DNA of 64,000 bases. It comes from Mesorhizobium sp. B2-1-8. Lineage in GTDB: Bacteria > Pseudomonadota > Alphaproteobacteria > Rhizobiales > Rhizobiaceae. The notes beneath the pieces were generated by a model, which saw nothing but the letters and a program-made list of their open reading frames with translations, had not been told where the DNA came from and ran no database searches. The position numbers and the translations under genes are program-made. Numbering within the stretch: the stretch's first letter is position 1; every line of letters starts with the position of its first letter. The DNA lies in contig NZ_CP083952.1 of NCBI RefSeq assembly GCF_006442545.2, forward strand, positions 2,659,501 to 2,723,500, given 5' to 3'. Positions 16,672 through 24,922 of the stretch are shown piece by piece.

Positions 16672-16968
16672 AAAACCGGAGCCGGCGCCGCGCGAATGCG
16701 TCTGCGTGAACAGGAAATAGCTGACGACCGCCGAAGGGCGGGGGGCGGGGTATCGACGGTCGCCTGAGCGGAAGAGGCCATGGATTGAGCAAACTACGTT
16801 GCGGCAGGCCCTTACCTATAATACCTGATTTGGCCAAGATGAACAGCCTGTTCGTCCGGTTGGACGAAGCCGCTGTCAACGGGTGAAGGCGATCGCGTCC
16901 AGCGCCGAAGGAACTATGTTGGCTTTGCCGTCCATCTCACCGATATTCCTGTCGCTCCAATCTTCCAC
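16672..16968. other. Intergenic region, no gene seen
   Basis: About 300 bases between the ChaC gene and the ArsR promoter. No reading frame with plausible coding content, no recognisable repeat and no T-tract terminator were found. Confidence 0.6.
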
Positions 16969-16997
16969 TTGACGAACATATATCCCTGCGGTTATAC
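16969..16997 (+). promoter_or_regulatory. Sigma-70-type promoter of the ArsR operon
   Basis: TTGACG (16969-16974) and TTATAC (16992-16997) are separated by exactly 17 bases, a near-consensus housekeeping promoter. The predicted transcript would start near 17004. The next bases, ACCAATAGCCAATGGGT, form an imperfect palindrome that could be the operator for the ArsR-type repressor encoded immediately downstream. Confidence 0.65.
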
Positions 16998-17030
16998 GTC
17001 AACCAATAGCCAATGGGTTATCGATTTCGG

Positions 17031-17354
17031 ATGCCAGACGCTCATGACATGCTCTTCAGGACGCTCGCCGACCCGACCAGGCGGGCGATCTTCGAACGGC
17101 TGTGCCGCCAGGGAGAGCAGACGGTCGGGGCACTGACGAGCCAGTCCGGCGTCTCGCAGCCGGCGGTGTCGAAGCATCTCGGCTTGCTGAAGCAGGCCGG
17201 GCTGGTGCGCGACCGGCATGAAGGTCGCCAGACGCATTACAGCGCGCAGCTTGCCGCGCTGGCGCCGCTGATGGACTGGACGCGTGAGATGGCGGGGTTC
17301 TGGGAAAGCCGGTTCGACGACCTCGAGGATTTGCTCAAAAGGATGGACCAGTGA
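17031..17354 (+). CDS. ArsR-family winged-helix transcriptional regulator
   Basis: A 107-residue repressor-like protein. LFRTLADPTRRAIFERL opens the winged helix-turn-helix; SGVSQPAVSKHLGLLKQAGL is the recognition region and HYSAQ part of the wing. No metal-binding cysteine pair (CxC) is visible, so it is probably of the non-metal subgroup that controls SRPBCC genes. An in-frame ATG at 17013 is possible but lies about nine bases from the predicted transcript start. Its stop overlaps the GTG start of the SRPBCC gene, a very common ArsR-SRPBCC pairing. It probably represses the whole six-gene operon to 19401. Confidence 0.88.
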   Translation: MPDAHDMLFRTLADPTRRAIFERLCRQGEQTVGALTSQSGVSQPAVSKHLGLLKQAGLVRDRHEGRQTHYSAQLAALAPLMDWTREMAGFWESRFDDLEDLLKRMDQ

Positions 17355-17782
17355 ACGATAGTGCCCAGGAGACCCGCACTGTCGTCGTCGAGCGGGAAGT
17401 CTCCCATCCACCTGAAAAACTCTGGCGCGCGCTGACGCAACCGCATCTGATCGAGGAGTGGCTGATGAAGAATGATTTCAATCCGGTCGTCGGCCATCGC
17501 TTCAACCTCCGCGGCGACTGGGGCGGCGTGCTGGATTGCGAGGTGCTTGCCGTCGAGCCGCACAAGACGCTGTCCTACAGCTGGAACCTCGCGCACCAGG
17601 ATCCGGCTTTCGATCTCAGGAGCGTGGTGACTTTCACGCTCACCCCAACGTCGACGGGAACCCATCTGCGCATGGAGCAGGCCGGTTTCCGGCCCGACCA
17701 GAGACGGGCCTATGGCGGCGCCAAGGTGGGGTGGCCGCAATTCCTGGAGAAGCTGGAAGAGCTTCTGGCGCGGACCGACTGA
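17351..17782 (+). CDS. SRPBCC/AHSA1 domain protein
   Basis: A 143-residue protein starting with GTG inside the ArsR stop (GTGA overlap). It has the START-like AHSA1 fold: VVEREVSHPPEKLWRALTQP at the start, EEWLMKNDFNP, and the C-terminal helix GWPQFLEKLEELL. These proteins bind hydrophobic ligands in a deep pocket; the ligand is unknown. The tight coupling to the regulator suggests that the ligand or its toxicity is what the operon responds to. It is cytoplasmic. Confidence 0.87.
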   Translation: MNDSAQETRTVVVEREVSHPPEKLWRALTQPHLIEEWLMKNDFNPVVGHRFNLRGDWGGVLDCEVLAVEPHKTLSYSWNLAHQDPAFDLRSVVTFTLTPTSTGTHLRMEQAGFRPDQRRAYGGAKVGWPQFLEKLEELLARTD

Positions 17783-17860
17783 GGTCTCCGGCCAGGCCGA
17801 ATGCCACACAGCGGTAGTAAAGGGCGGTCCTCCGCCAGCAAAACCTATGGAGAAAAAGCG

Positions 17861-18253
17861 ATGAAACTCAAACTGACCAGCATCTATGTCGACGATCAGG
17901 AAAAGGCGCTCGCCTTCTATACCGATGTGCTCGGCCTCACCAAAAAGGCCGATTTCAGCAACGGTCCGTTCCGCTGGCTGACGGTCGTCTCGGCCGAAGA
18001 GCCCGACGGGACCGAATTGCAGCTGGCGCTGAATGACAATCCGGCGGCCAAGGCCTACCAGCAGGCGATCTTCAAGCAGGGACAGCCGGCGCTGATGCTC
18101 TTCACCGACGACATCAAGGGCGATCACGAGCGCATCAAGGCGAATGGAGGTGCCTTCGCCATGGCGCCGACCGCGGTGACCGGCTCGACCATCGCGCAGG
18201 TGAATGATGGCTGCGGCAATCTCGTCCAGATCACAGAGCTGGCGCGCTGGTAG
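17861..18253 (+). CDS. VOC (glyoxalase/bleomycin-resistance fold) protein
   Basis: A 130-residue vicinal-oxygen-chelate protein with two beta-alpha-beta-beta-beta modules; YVDDQEKALAFYTDVLGL is the usual first helix. The ATG at 17861 has GGAGAAAAAG upstream, which rejects a frame starting 20 codons earlier. Members include glyoxalases, dioxygenases and drug-binding proteins; none of these can be chosen from sequence alone. It is the third gene of the ArsR-led operon. Confidence 0.87.
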   Translation: MKLKLTSIYVDDQEKALAFYTDVLGLTKKADFSNGPFRWLTVVSAEEPDGTELQLALNDNPAAKAYQQAIFKQGQPALMLFTDDIKGDHERIKANGGAFAMAPTAVTGSTIAQVNDGCGNLVQITELARW

Positions 18254-18291
18254 GGCGCCGGGTTTCAACGCATAGTGCAAAGGAGGCAGAA

Positions 18292-18513
18292 TTGGACTGG
18301 AGCAAATGGATACGGCAGGCGCATCGCTGGCTGTCGATTATTTTCACGATCACCGTCGCCGCGAACTTCGCCACCATGGCGTTCGGGCAGCCGCCCGCCT
18401 GGCTGGTCTATTCGCCGCTCCTGCCGCTGTTCCTTTTGCTGTTCAGCGGCCTCTATATGTTCGTGCTGCCCTATGTTTCCAGGGGACGCAGCGTGCAGCG
18501 GGCCAACGGATAG
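18292..18513 (+). CDS. Two-helix small membrane protein
   Basis: A 73-residue protein that begins with TTG, chosen because a perfect AGGAGG lies at 18281-18286 and no in-frame ATG is better placed. It begins MDWSKWIRQAHRWLS, followed by two hydrophobic helices (about residues 14-31 and 40-62). The family is unknown to me. It is the fourth gene of the ArsR-led operon and probably an inner-membrane accessory. Confidence 0.72.
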   Translation: MDWSKWIRQAHRWLSIIFTITVAANFATMAFGQPPAWLVYSPLLPLFLLLFSGLYMFVLPYVSRGRSVQRANG

Positions 18514-18524
18514 GAAGGGAGGGT

Positions 18525-18968
18525 ATGGCCAAGACCGAGCGGAAATCGAGCAAGCCCGCCAAGGCTGAGCCGAAGCTGCTTTCCGGCGGCAATCCGCAGA
18601 TCGCCAAGGGCTATGGCGATGCACCGGTGCAGGCCTATATCGCGGCCATGCCGGGCTGGAAGCGCGAGGTCGGCCAACGCCTCGACGCGCTCATCGAGCG
18701 CGCCGTGCCCGGTGTCCACAAGGCGGTCAAATGGAACTCGCCCTTCTACGGCGTCGAAAGCGAGGGCTGGTTCCTCAACATCCATTGCTTCACCAAGTAC
18801 ATCAAGGTCGCTTTCTTCCGCGGCCAGTCGCTGGACCCGGTGCCTCCGGTCGCGTCCAAGAGCAAGGATATGCGCTATTTCCACATTCACGAGGACGATG
18901 CCTTCGATGAGGCGCAGTTCAGCGCCTGGGTGAAGCAGGCCAGCCAATTGCCTGGCGAGCGTATGTGA
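18525..18968 (+). CDS. DUF1801 domain protein
   Basis: A 147-residue protein with a basic N-terminus (MAKTERKSSKPAK) and a DUF1801/YdhG-like domain: WKREVGQRLDALIERAVPG, AVKWNSPFYG, and WFLNIHCFTKYIKVAFF. The family has a b-strand-rich fold of unknown biochemical role and often accompanies ArsR/SRPBCC genes. The start is 11 bases after the previous stop and is preceded by GGAAGGGAGGG. A second DUF1801 gene follows directly. Confidence 0.85.
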   Translation: MAKTERKSSKPAKAEPKLLSGGNPQIAKGYGDAPVQAYIAAMPGWKREVGQRLDALIERAVPGVHKAVKWNSPFYGVESEGWFLNIHCFTKYIKVAFFRGQSLDPVPPVASKSKDMRYFHIHEDDAFDEAQFSAWVKQASQLPGERM

Positions 18969-19002
18969 GTGCGCTATTTCTAGGGTTCGAAGGAGAAACG
19001 GT

Positions 19003-19401
19003 ATGACGACCACGGAAACGCAGGACAGCAAATCTCCCTCCGAGCTGATCGACGGCAGGATCAGGGAATTGGGCGACTGGCGCGGCGAGATGTTGGGCCG
19101 GCTGCGCGCGCTGATCCATCAAGCCGATCCCGATGTGGTCGAGACGTGGAAATGGCGCGGCGTGCCGGTGTGGGAGGACGCCGGCATGATCTGCACCGGC
19201 GAGACCTACAAGGCCGTCGTCAAGCTGACCTTCGCCAAGGGGGCCGCGCTGCCCGATCCGGCAAGGCTGTTCAACTCCAGCCTCGAAGGCAACACGCGCC
19301 GCGCTATCGATTTCCAGAAAGGCGAAGAAGTCAATGAGGAAGCCTTCAAGGCGCTGGTACACGCCGCCGTGGCGCTGAACAAGTCGAAGGCGCGAAGGTA
19401 A
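19003..19401 (+). CDS. DUF1801 domain protein, second copy
   Basis: A 132-residue protein. LGRLRALIHQADPDVVETWKW and GMICTGETYKAVVKLTF match the DUF1801 core. It differs from the preceding DUF1801 protein enough to suggest an old duplication or separate acquisition. The ribosome site GAAGGAGAAA precedes the ATG. It ends the operon, which is closed by a 180-bp inverted-repeat element beginning 17 bases downstream. Confidence 0.85.
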   Translation: MTTTETQDSKSPSELIDGRIRELGDWRGEMLGRLRALIHQADPDVVETWKWRGVPVWEDAGMICTGETYKAVVKLTFAKGAALPDPARLFNSSLEGNTRRAIDFQKGEEVNEEAFKALVHAAVALNKSKARR

Positions 19402-19418
19402 CCGCGTCAACAGTCGCC

Positions 19419-19598
19419 GTCGGCGCTGCCCCTCACTGTCCTGCCGGACATCTCTCCCCGTAAACGGGGCGAGAGAGGCTGGCTGCAACGCCGGCGCCTT
19501 TCTGCAACGCTGACGATTGTCGAAAGCAGTCGCGAAAGCGTTCCTCGCCCCGTTTACGGGGAGAGGATGCCGGCAGGCAGGTGAGGGGCAGCGCCGAC
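19419..19598. repeat. 180-bp element with long terminal inverted repeats (copy 1)
   Basis: The ends are perfect 18-base inverted repeats (GTCGGCGCTGCCCCTCAC and its complement), and inside them TCTCCCCGTAAACGGGG pairs with CCCCGTTTACGGGGAGA. Related elements lie at 27479-27660, 38490-38675, 40633-40819 and, more diverged, 60641-60803. No coding capacity is visible. It may act as a transcription terminator for the operon ending at 19401. Confidence 0.8.
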
Positions 19599-19726
19599 GA
19601 TGGAAATTGCAATCATTTCGTCGCGGCAAGAGGCCAGGCGCGTTTACGATCTGGGAAGCTTGATGGTGCTAGACATCGCCGGATGATGGCTGGCCAGCCG
19701 GGCCGGCCCGGTCTGGATTCGCCGCC

Positions 19727-20821
19727 ATGAAAAGCCCGATGCGCATGCCGTGGGTGGATACGGCCAAAGGCCTCTCCATCATCCTCGTGGTCATGATGTA
19801 CTCAGCCTACAACACCGGCGAGTACACGGGCGGCGTCGGCTTCCTCCACTACGTCATCGGCTTCGCGACGCCGTTTCGGATGCCCGAATTCTTCCTGATC
19901 TCGGGGCTTTTCCTGTCGCAGGTGATCGACCGGCCGTGGCGGCGCTATATCGACCGGCGCGTCGTCCATTATCTCTATTTCTACGTGCTGTGGGCGATCA
20001 TCTCGATCGGGCTGAAGATCGGCATTTTCAGCCGGGATCCCGCCGGCATGCTGCACGACCTGGCAATGGCCGTCGTCCAGCCCTATGGCGTGTTGTGGTT
20101 CATCTACATGCTGGCGGTGTTCGGCCTTGCCGCGAAACTGCTGCGGCAGTTCGCCGTCCCTGCCTGGATCGTCATCCCGATCGCCGCCTGCCTGCAGATG
20201 TGGGCGCCCCATCCGGACAGCTATGCGGTCGAACAATTCGCGGCCTATTTCGTCTTTTTCTACGTCGGCTTCGTGATGGCGCCGCTGGTGTTCCGGCTCG
20301 TCGAATGGACGCAAGCCCGCCCGGCGCTGGCCGTTGCCGGGCTGCTGCTGTGGGCTGTTGTCAACGGCCTGCTGGTCTATTCGCCGGGTTATGCCATGCA
20401 GCCCGTCGGCATGCGGATGGGCTTGGCGGCATGGCCGCCGCTGCATCTGGTGCTGGCCGTCGCTGGAGCGGTGGCGCTTTGCGTGCTTGGCGGCTTCCTG
20501 TCGAAATTTCCCGCCATGGAATGGCTGCGCTGGCTCGGCGAACACTCACTGGTCGTCTATGTCGCCTTCACCATCCCGATGTCGCTGTTTCGCGGCGCGG
20601 CGCTGGCCAGCGGCCTGTTGACCGACACGGGCATGCTCAGCCTGGCAGTGCTGTTGGTCTCGATCATAAGCCCCGTCGTGCTCTACTTCATCGTCCAGCG
20701 CATTGGTTTCGGCATGTTCCTATTCGAACGGCCAGCCTGGGCGCATGTCGACAGGAGCGCCGCGCAAGCGGCGCCGAAAACGCCGCTGCCCGCGGCGGCT
20801 ACCCAGTCAAGCCGGACATAA
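19727..20821 (+). CDS. Acyltransferase family 3 membrane protein
   Basis: A 364-residue integral membrane protein with about ten hydrophobic helices. It opens with PWVDTAKGLSIILVVMMYSA, matching the acyltransferase-3 motif around the first helix (DxxKGxxI), and has PEFFLISGLFLS. This family (OafA, OpgC, NodX relatives) transfers acyl groups such as acetyl or succinyl to surface or exported carbohydrates at the inner membrane. The acceptor is unknown. It is monocistronic, divergent from nothing close, and convergent with the GH127 gene. The C-terminal 25 residues are Ala/Pro-rich and probably disordered. Confidence 0.87.
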   Translation: MKSPMRMPWVDTAKGLSIILVVMMYSAYNTGEYTGGVGFLHYVIGFATPFRMPEFFLISGLFLSQVIDRPWRRYIDRRVVHYLYFYVLWAIISIGLKIGIFSRDPAGMLHDLAMAVVQPYGVLWFIYMLAVFGLAAKLLRQFAVPAWIVIPIAACLQMWAPHPDSYAVEQFAAYFVFFYVGFVMAPLVFRLVEWTQARPALAVAGLLLWAVVNGLLVYSPGYAMQPVGMRMGLAAWPPLHLVLAVAGAVALCVLGGFLSKFPAMEWLRWLGEHSLVVYVAFTIPMSLFRGAALASGLLTDTGMLSLAVLLVSIISPVVLYFIVQRIGFGMFLFERPAWAHVDRSAAQAAPKTPLPAAATQSSRT

Positions 20822-20858
20822 CAGGGCCGCGAGAGGTTTGCGGGCCCCGCAACCAACC

Positions 20859-22841
20859 TCATCCATCCCGCAGCCAGACCAGCATCTCGCCGGGCTCGCG
20901 GTTATCCCAGGCGAAATAGGGGATGGCCGTCAGGCGCGTCTCGACCTTGGCCGGCGGTTCGGAACGATAGAGCCCGTCTTGCCAGCCGTCGCCGGCGTCG
21001 GCTTGTGCGACAGTTGAAAGCGTCACCACACCGCCGAGCAGGTCCGGTTCGTCATGGGCCTCTATGCCGGCCGTGCGCGGCAGGGTCAGGCGATGCAGGC
21101 TGGCGTCATTGTCTGATGCCTCGACGCAGTAGATCAGCGGCCCGCGCGACAGTGCGACGCGGCCGACATCCTGCCGGACCTCGGGATTGGCGTAGAGCCG
21201 CTCGATCGGCATTTCGAGATCGAGCCGGATACGATCGCCCTTTGTCCAGTTGCGCCGGATCGCGGCATATCCGTCGCTGGTGACTTCCTCGAGGTCGACC
21301 GTCTCGCCATTGACGGCGAGGCCGGCCTTGGAGCTCCAACCCGGCACCCGCAAATGCAGCGTGAACTCCACCGGCGATTGCGGCTCGACCGCGATCTCGA
21401 CGGCACCATCCCAGGGATAGCGGCTCGCCTGCGTCAGCGTTACCGGCGTGCCCGACATGTCGAAGCGGGCGGTGGAGTCGCCATAGAGATGGACCGCAAG
21501 TGCATCGTCCGCCAGGCTGTAGAAATAGCTGCCGATCGAGGCCACCATGCGCCCGACATTGGGCGGGCAGCAAGGGCAGCGGTGCCATTTCCACCTGTTA
21601 TGCTTGCCCCGGCTTTCCAGCGGGTTCTCGTAGAAGAACAGCGAGCCGTCGAGCGACAGGCCCGAGATCGAACCATTGTAGAGTGCGCGCTCCATCATGT
21701 CGGCGTAGCGGGCGTTGGGGCCCATGCCGAGCATGCGGCTCGCCCAGAACACCAGCCCGACCGACGCACAGGTCTCGGCGTAGGCGGTCTCGTTGGGCAG
21801 GTCGTAGTCGCTGGTGAAACCCTCATTGTGCGCCGACGGCCCGAGCCCGCCGGTGATGTAGAGGTTCTTGGTGGTGAGGTCGTCCCATAGCCGGTCGAGC
21901 GCTACCCGCAGCGTGTCGTCGCCATATTCGGTGGCGATGTCGGCCATGCCCGAATAGAGATACATGGCCCGCACCGCATGGCCGACGACCTTGTCCTGCT
22001 CGCGCACCTGGATGTGCGACTGGCTGTATTCGTAGGTCTTGAAATGATAGGCCTTCGGGTCGGCGCCGCGGGCGCGCGCCTCCTCGTCGAAATAATGCGG
22101 CTGCTGGCCGCGCTGGTCGATGAAGTATTTGGCCAGCTCCATGTACTTTTGTTCGCCGGTTACCCGCGCCAGCTTGACCAGCGCCAGCTCGATCTCCTCA
22201 TGGCCGCAATAGCCCTTCTTCTTGCCGGGCTCGGGGCCCAGTACCGAGGCGATGTGGTCGGCGTAGCGGCACATGATGTCGAGCAGCTTGCGCTTGCCGG
22301 TCGCCTGGTAGTAGGCGACCGCGCCTTCGATCAGGTGGCCGGCGCAGTAGAGCTCGTGGCAATCGCGCAGATTGGTCCAGCGCTTGCCGGGCTGGATGCG
22401 TTGGTACCAGCTGGAGAGATAGCCGTCGTCCTGCTGCAGCCTGCCGTACATGTCGATGACGGCGTCGATCTTTTTCTCCAGTTCAGGGTTCTTGCGCCGG
22501 TAGAGCGAATAGGCCGCGGTCTCGATAGTCTTGCCGAGATCGGAATCCCAGAACATCTGCGTGGTCACGGTCGAACCGGTGAAGCCGGGGGAGGCGGCCT
22601 CGTCGGGCGAAGGCGAATGGAACGGAATGACGATGCCGGGCGAGGGGCGGTCGGGATCGATCTGCTCCAGCATGCGCGCCTCCACGCAGCGGTCGTAAAG
22701 GATGTCGGCGGTGCGCGTCGCCACCGCCTCGGCGCGGTCGCCCCAGAAGCCGTGCACGTCGACCTGCGGCACCGGCAGCGGGCGGAAGGCGAGCTTCGGC
22801 TTACCCGTTCTAGCCGTTTTTGCGGTTTGCGATCCGGTCAT
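20859..22841 (-). CDS. Glycoside hydrolase family 127, beta-L-arabinofuranosidase-like
   Basis: A 660-residue protein, normal length for GH127 (formerly DUF1680). A catalytic barrel of paired helices carries the CxCCPPN motif near residue 420, containing the cysteine that is the nucleophile in HypBA1, and NETAYAETCASVG near 345, where the zinc-binding Glu and Cys lie. A C-terminal beta-sandwich follows. There is no signal peptide, so it acts on imported beta-L-arabinofuranosyl oligosaccharides in the cytoplasm. Such sugars occur on plant extensins and root glycoproteins. It is the last gene of the LacI-ABC operon, 21 bases after the permease stop, with GGAGTGAG before the ATG. Confidence 0.88.
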   Translation of the reverse strand: MTGSQTAKTARTGKPKLAFRPLPVPQVDVHGFWGDRAEAVATRTADILYDRCVEARMLEQIDPDRPSPGIVIPFHSPSPDEAASPGFTGSTVTTQMFWDSDLGKTIETAAYSLYRRKNPELEKKIDAVIDMYGRLQQDDGYLSSWYQRIQPGKRWTNLRDCHELYCAGHLIEGAVAYYQATGKRKLLDIMCRYADHIASVLGPEPGKKKGYCGHEEIELALVKLARVTGEQKYMELAKYFIDQRGQQPHYFDEEARARGADPKAYHFKTYEYSQSHIQVREQDKVVGHAVRAMYLYSGMADIATEYGDDTLRVALDRLWDDLTTKNLYITGGLGPSAHNEGFTSDYDLPNETAYAETCASVGLVFWASRMLGMGPNARYADMMERALYNGSISGLSLDGSLFFYENPLESRGKHNRWKWHRCPCCPPNVGRMVASIGSYFYSLADDALAVHLYGDSTARFDMSGTPVTLTQASRYPWDGAVEIAVEPQSPVEFTLHLRVPGWSSKAGLAVNGETVDLEEVTSDGYAAIRRNWTKGDRIRLDLEMPIERLYANPEVRQDVGRVALSRGPLIYCVEASDNDASLHRLTLPRTAGIEAHDEPDLLGGVVTLSTVAQADAGDGWQDGLYRSEPPAKVETRLTAIPYFAWDNREPGEMLVWLRDG

Positions 22842-22862
22842 GAACTCACTCCATTCGATCTG

Positions 22863-23720
22863 CTATTTGACGGCCCCGGCCATCAGGCCGCGGATGTAGA
22901 AGCGCTGCAAAGCGAGGAACAGGATCAGGCACGGCACCATCATCACGGTGACGCCCGCCTGCACGGCGCCCCAGTCGATGGCGCCGAAGCGGCCCGACTG
23001 AAGCGCTGTCATCATCACCGGCAGCGTGAATTTGGATTGGTCGGTCATCAGCACCAGGGCCGCGAGGAATTCGTTCCAGGCGCCGAGGAAGGCAAACAGC
23101 GCAATGGTGACGACACCCGGCCAGACCAGCGGCAGCATGACCTTAATGAGCATGGTGGCGTTGCCGGCGCCGTCCATGCGCGCGGCCTCCTCGATCTCGC
23201 GCGGCACCGCGTCGAAGGCGTTGCGCATCATGAAGATCGAGAACGGCAGCTGCAGCGTCACGTAGACGCCGACCAGGCCGGTCAGCGTGTTGTGCAGGCC
23301 AAGCTTGGTCAGCACCAGGAAGATCGGCGTCAGGATCGACTGGAACGGGATCATGATCGTCGACAGGATGAGGACGAAGAACAGATCCTTCAGGGGAAAC
23401 CGGAACCGCGAAAAACCGTAGCCGGCGAGCACGCTGACGATGACCGACAATATTACGGTCATCACCGAGACGTAGATGCTGTTCTGGGTCGAGACCCACA
23501 GCCCGTCGCCGAAGCTGTTCAACGTGGCGTAGTTTTCGAGCGAGAATCCCGTCGTCGGCCAGGGCGGCAGCGGTGGCAGGCGGGCCTCCTGCGCCGGCTT
23601 GAAGGCCGACAGCACCGTCCACACGATCGGCGCCACGAACAGCACCGAGGCAATGATGCCGGTGGAATGCCTGGCCAAGCGAGCCGCGAGCTTGCCTGTG
23701 TCTGACATCGCCTGCGCCAT
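22863..23720 (-). CDS. Sugar ABC transporter permease, MalG type (CUT1)
   Basis: A 285-residue inner-membrane permease with six helices. The EAA loop that docks the ATPase reads EEAARMDGAGNATMLIKVMLP. The ATG at 23720 overlaps the stop of the MalF-type gene by one base (TGATG). It should form a heterodimeric channel with that protein to import an oligosaccharide, probably an arabinose-containing one given the GH127 gene downstream. No ATP-binding gene is in this cluster, so an ATPase encoded elsewhere must energise it. Confidence 0.92.
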   Translation of the reverse strand: MAQAMSDTGKLAARLARHSTGIIASVLFVAPIVWTVLSAFKPAQEARLPPLPPWPTTGFSLENYATLNSFGDGLWVSTQNSIYVSVMTVILSVIVSVLAGYGFSRFRFPLKDLFFVLILSTIMIPFQSILTPIFLVLTKLGLHNTLTGLVGVYVTLQLPFSIFMMRNAFDAVPREIEEAARMDGAGNATMLIKVMLPLVWPGVVTIALFAFLGAWNEFLAALVLMTDQSKFTLPVMMTALQSGRFGAIDWGAVQAGVTVMMVPCLILFLALQRFYIRGLMAGAVK

Positions 23721-24646
23721 CAGTCGAGCCCCTCTGGCTTGCGCAGCAGCCAGAGCTGGACGAGGCTGAGCGTCACCAGGATCACCAGCAGCACCATCGA
23801 GAGTGCGGCGCCGTAACCGAGCTTGAACGACACGAAGGACTGGTTGAAGATCCAGTACACCGCCGTCAGCGTTTGGTTGCGCGGGCCGCCGCGCAGGATG
23901 ATGTAGAACTGGTCGAAGGCCAGGATCGAACCGGCCACCGACAGGATCAGCGCCAGCGCCAGTGTGCGGCGCATCAGCGGCAGGGTGATTGCCCTGAACC
24001 GGGCGAACGGCCCGGCGCCGTCGATGACGGCGGCCTCCTGCAGGTCCTGCGGGATCGATTGCAGGCCGGTCATCAGGATGATCATGGTGAAGCCGGCGAC
24101 CTTCCACACCACCATGGCGATGATCGACCAGAAGGCCGGCTGGAAGGTGGCGAGCAGGTTGAATTTCTTGTCGATCAGGCCGAGGTCGTAGGCGGCCGGG
24201 CTGAACAGGCCGGAATCGACGTTGAGCAGCCACGACCAAAGCAGGCTCGCCGAGGCAAAGCCGACCACCGCCGGCATGAAGAACATTGTGCGGTAGAGAT
24301 TGGTGAACGGGCGCGGCCGCTCGATGAAGATCGCCAGCGGAAAGGCGACGGCGAAGATCGCGATGGTGACGACCACCGTGTAGTAGCCGGTGAATCTCAG
24401 CGCGTTCCAGAATCTGGTGTCGCGCAGGATCGCCCAGTAATTGCCGAGGCCGATGAAGGAGTGCTCGCCCATCAGCGGCCAGTTGTGCAGCGACATCCAC
24501 GCCGTCATGCCGAGCGGAATGACGAAGAACACCATCACCAGCGCCACCGCCGGCGCGACATAGAGCAGGCCGATCCATTGCCGGCGCCCGGCACCGACGA
24601 GTTTGCGAGCGCGAGGCGGGGCGGTGGTTGCGGTGATGGTGGTCAT
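23720..24646 (-). CDS. Sugar ABC transporter permease, MalF type (CUT1)
   Basis: A 308-residue permease with about six membrane helices after a basic N-terminus. The docking loop reads QEAAVIDGAGPFARFRAITLP. The start MTTITATT is chosen because the frame upstream is repeat-derived; an earlier TTG/ATG would run into the intergenic repeat. The gene is separated from the binding-protein gene by about 275 bases that hold a different palindromic repeat (24685-24832). This spacing allows the binding protein to be made in excess. Confidence 0.92.
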   Translation of the reverse strand: MTTITATTAPPRARKLVGAGRRQWIGLLYVAPAVALVMVFFVIPLGMTAWMSLHNWPLMGEHSFIGLGNYWAILRDTRFWNALRFTGYYTVVVTIAIFAVAFPLAIFIERPRPFTNLYRTMFFMPAVVGFASASLLWSWLLNVDSGLFSPAAYDLGLIDKKFNLLATFQPAFWSIIAMVVWKVAGFTMIILMTGLQSIPQDLQEAAVIDGAGPFARFRAITLPLMRRTLALALILSVAGSILAFDQFYIILRGGPRNQTLTAVYWIFNQSFVSFKLGYGAALSMVLLVILVTLSLVQLWLLRKPEGLD

Positions 24647-24684
24647 GGTTGAGCGCTCGATGCTGTTAGGGCATCGGCCAAGTA

Positions 24685-24832
24685 CCCCCTCACCCGGATT
24701 GCCAACCGAATTGCGAAGGGCAATTCGGGGCAATCCGACCTCTCCCCGAGGGGAGAGGAGGGCGCCGGCACGGGCGCCAGCCGCTTCTCCCCAGCGGGGA
24801 GAAGGTGGCCGCGTAGCGGCCGGATGAGAGGG
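24685..24832. repeat. Compound palindromic repeat inside the ABC operon
   Basis: The segment contains three nested hairpins: CGAATTGCGAAGGGCAATTCG, CCTCTCCCCGAGGGGAGAGG and CTTCTCCCCAGCGGGGAGAAG, between CCCCTCACCCGG and CCGGATGAGAGGG outer arms. It differs in sequence from the 19419-type elements. It lies between the binding-protein gene and the permease genes, where it could stabilise or attenuate the transcript. Confidence 0.75.
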
Positions 24833-24922
24833 TCTTGTCTCAACGCGATAGCCCTGTCGTTAGCGATGCAAATTCCCGGCCGCCCGCCCAGGGAGACAGG
24901 CGGGCGGCCGGACAGGCGCGCG

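Noticed and set aside
21978..23705. A 575-codon open frame opposite GH127 and the permease
   Set aside because: It spans two real genes with strong domain evidence and has a low-complexity QHR-rich sequence.
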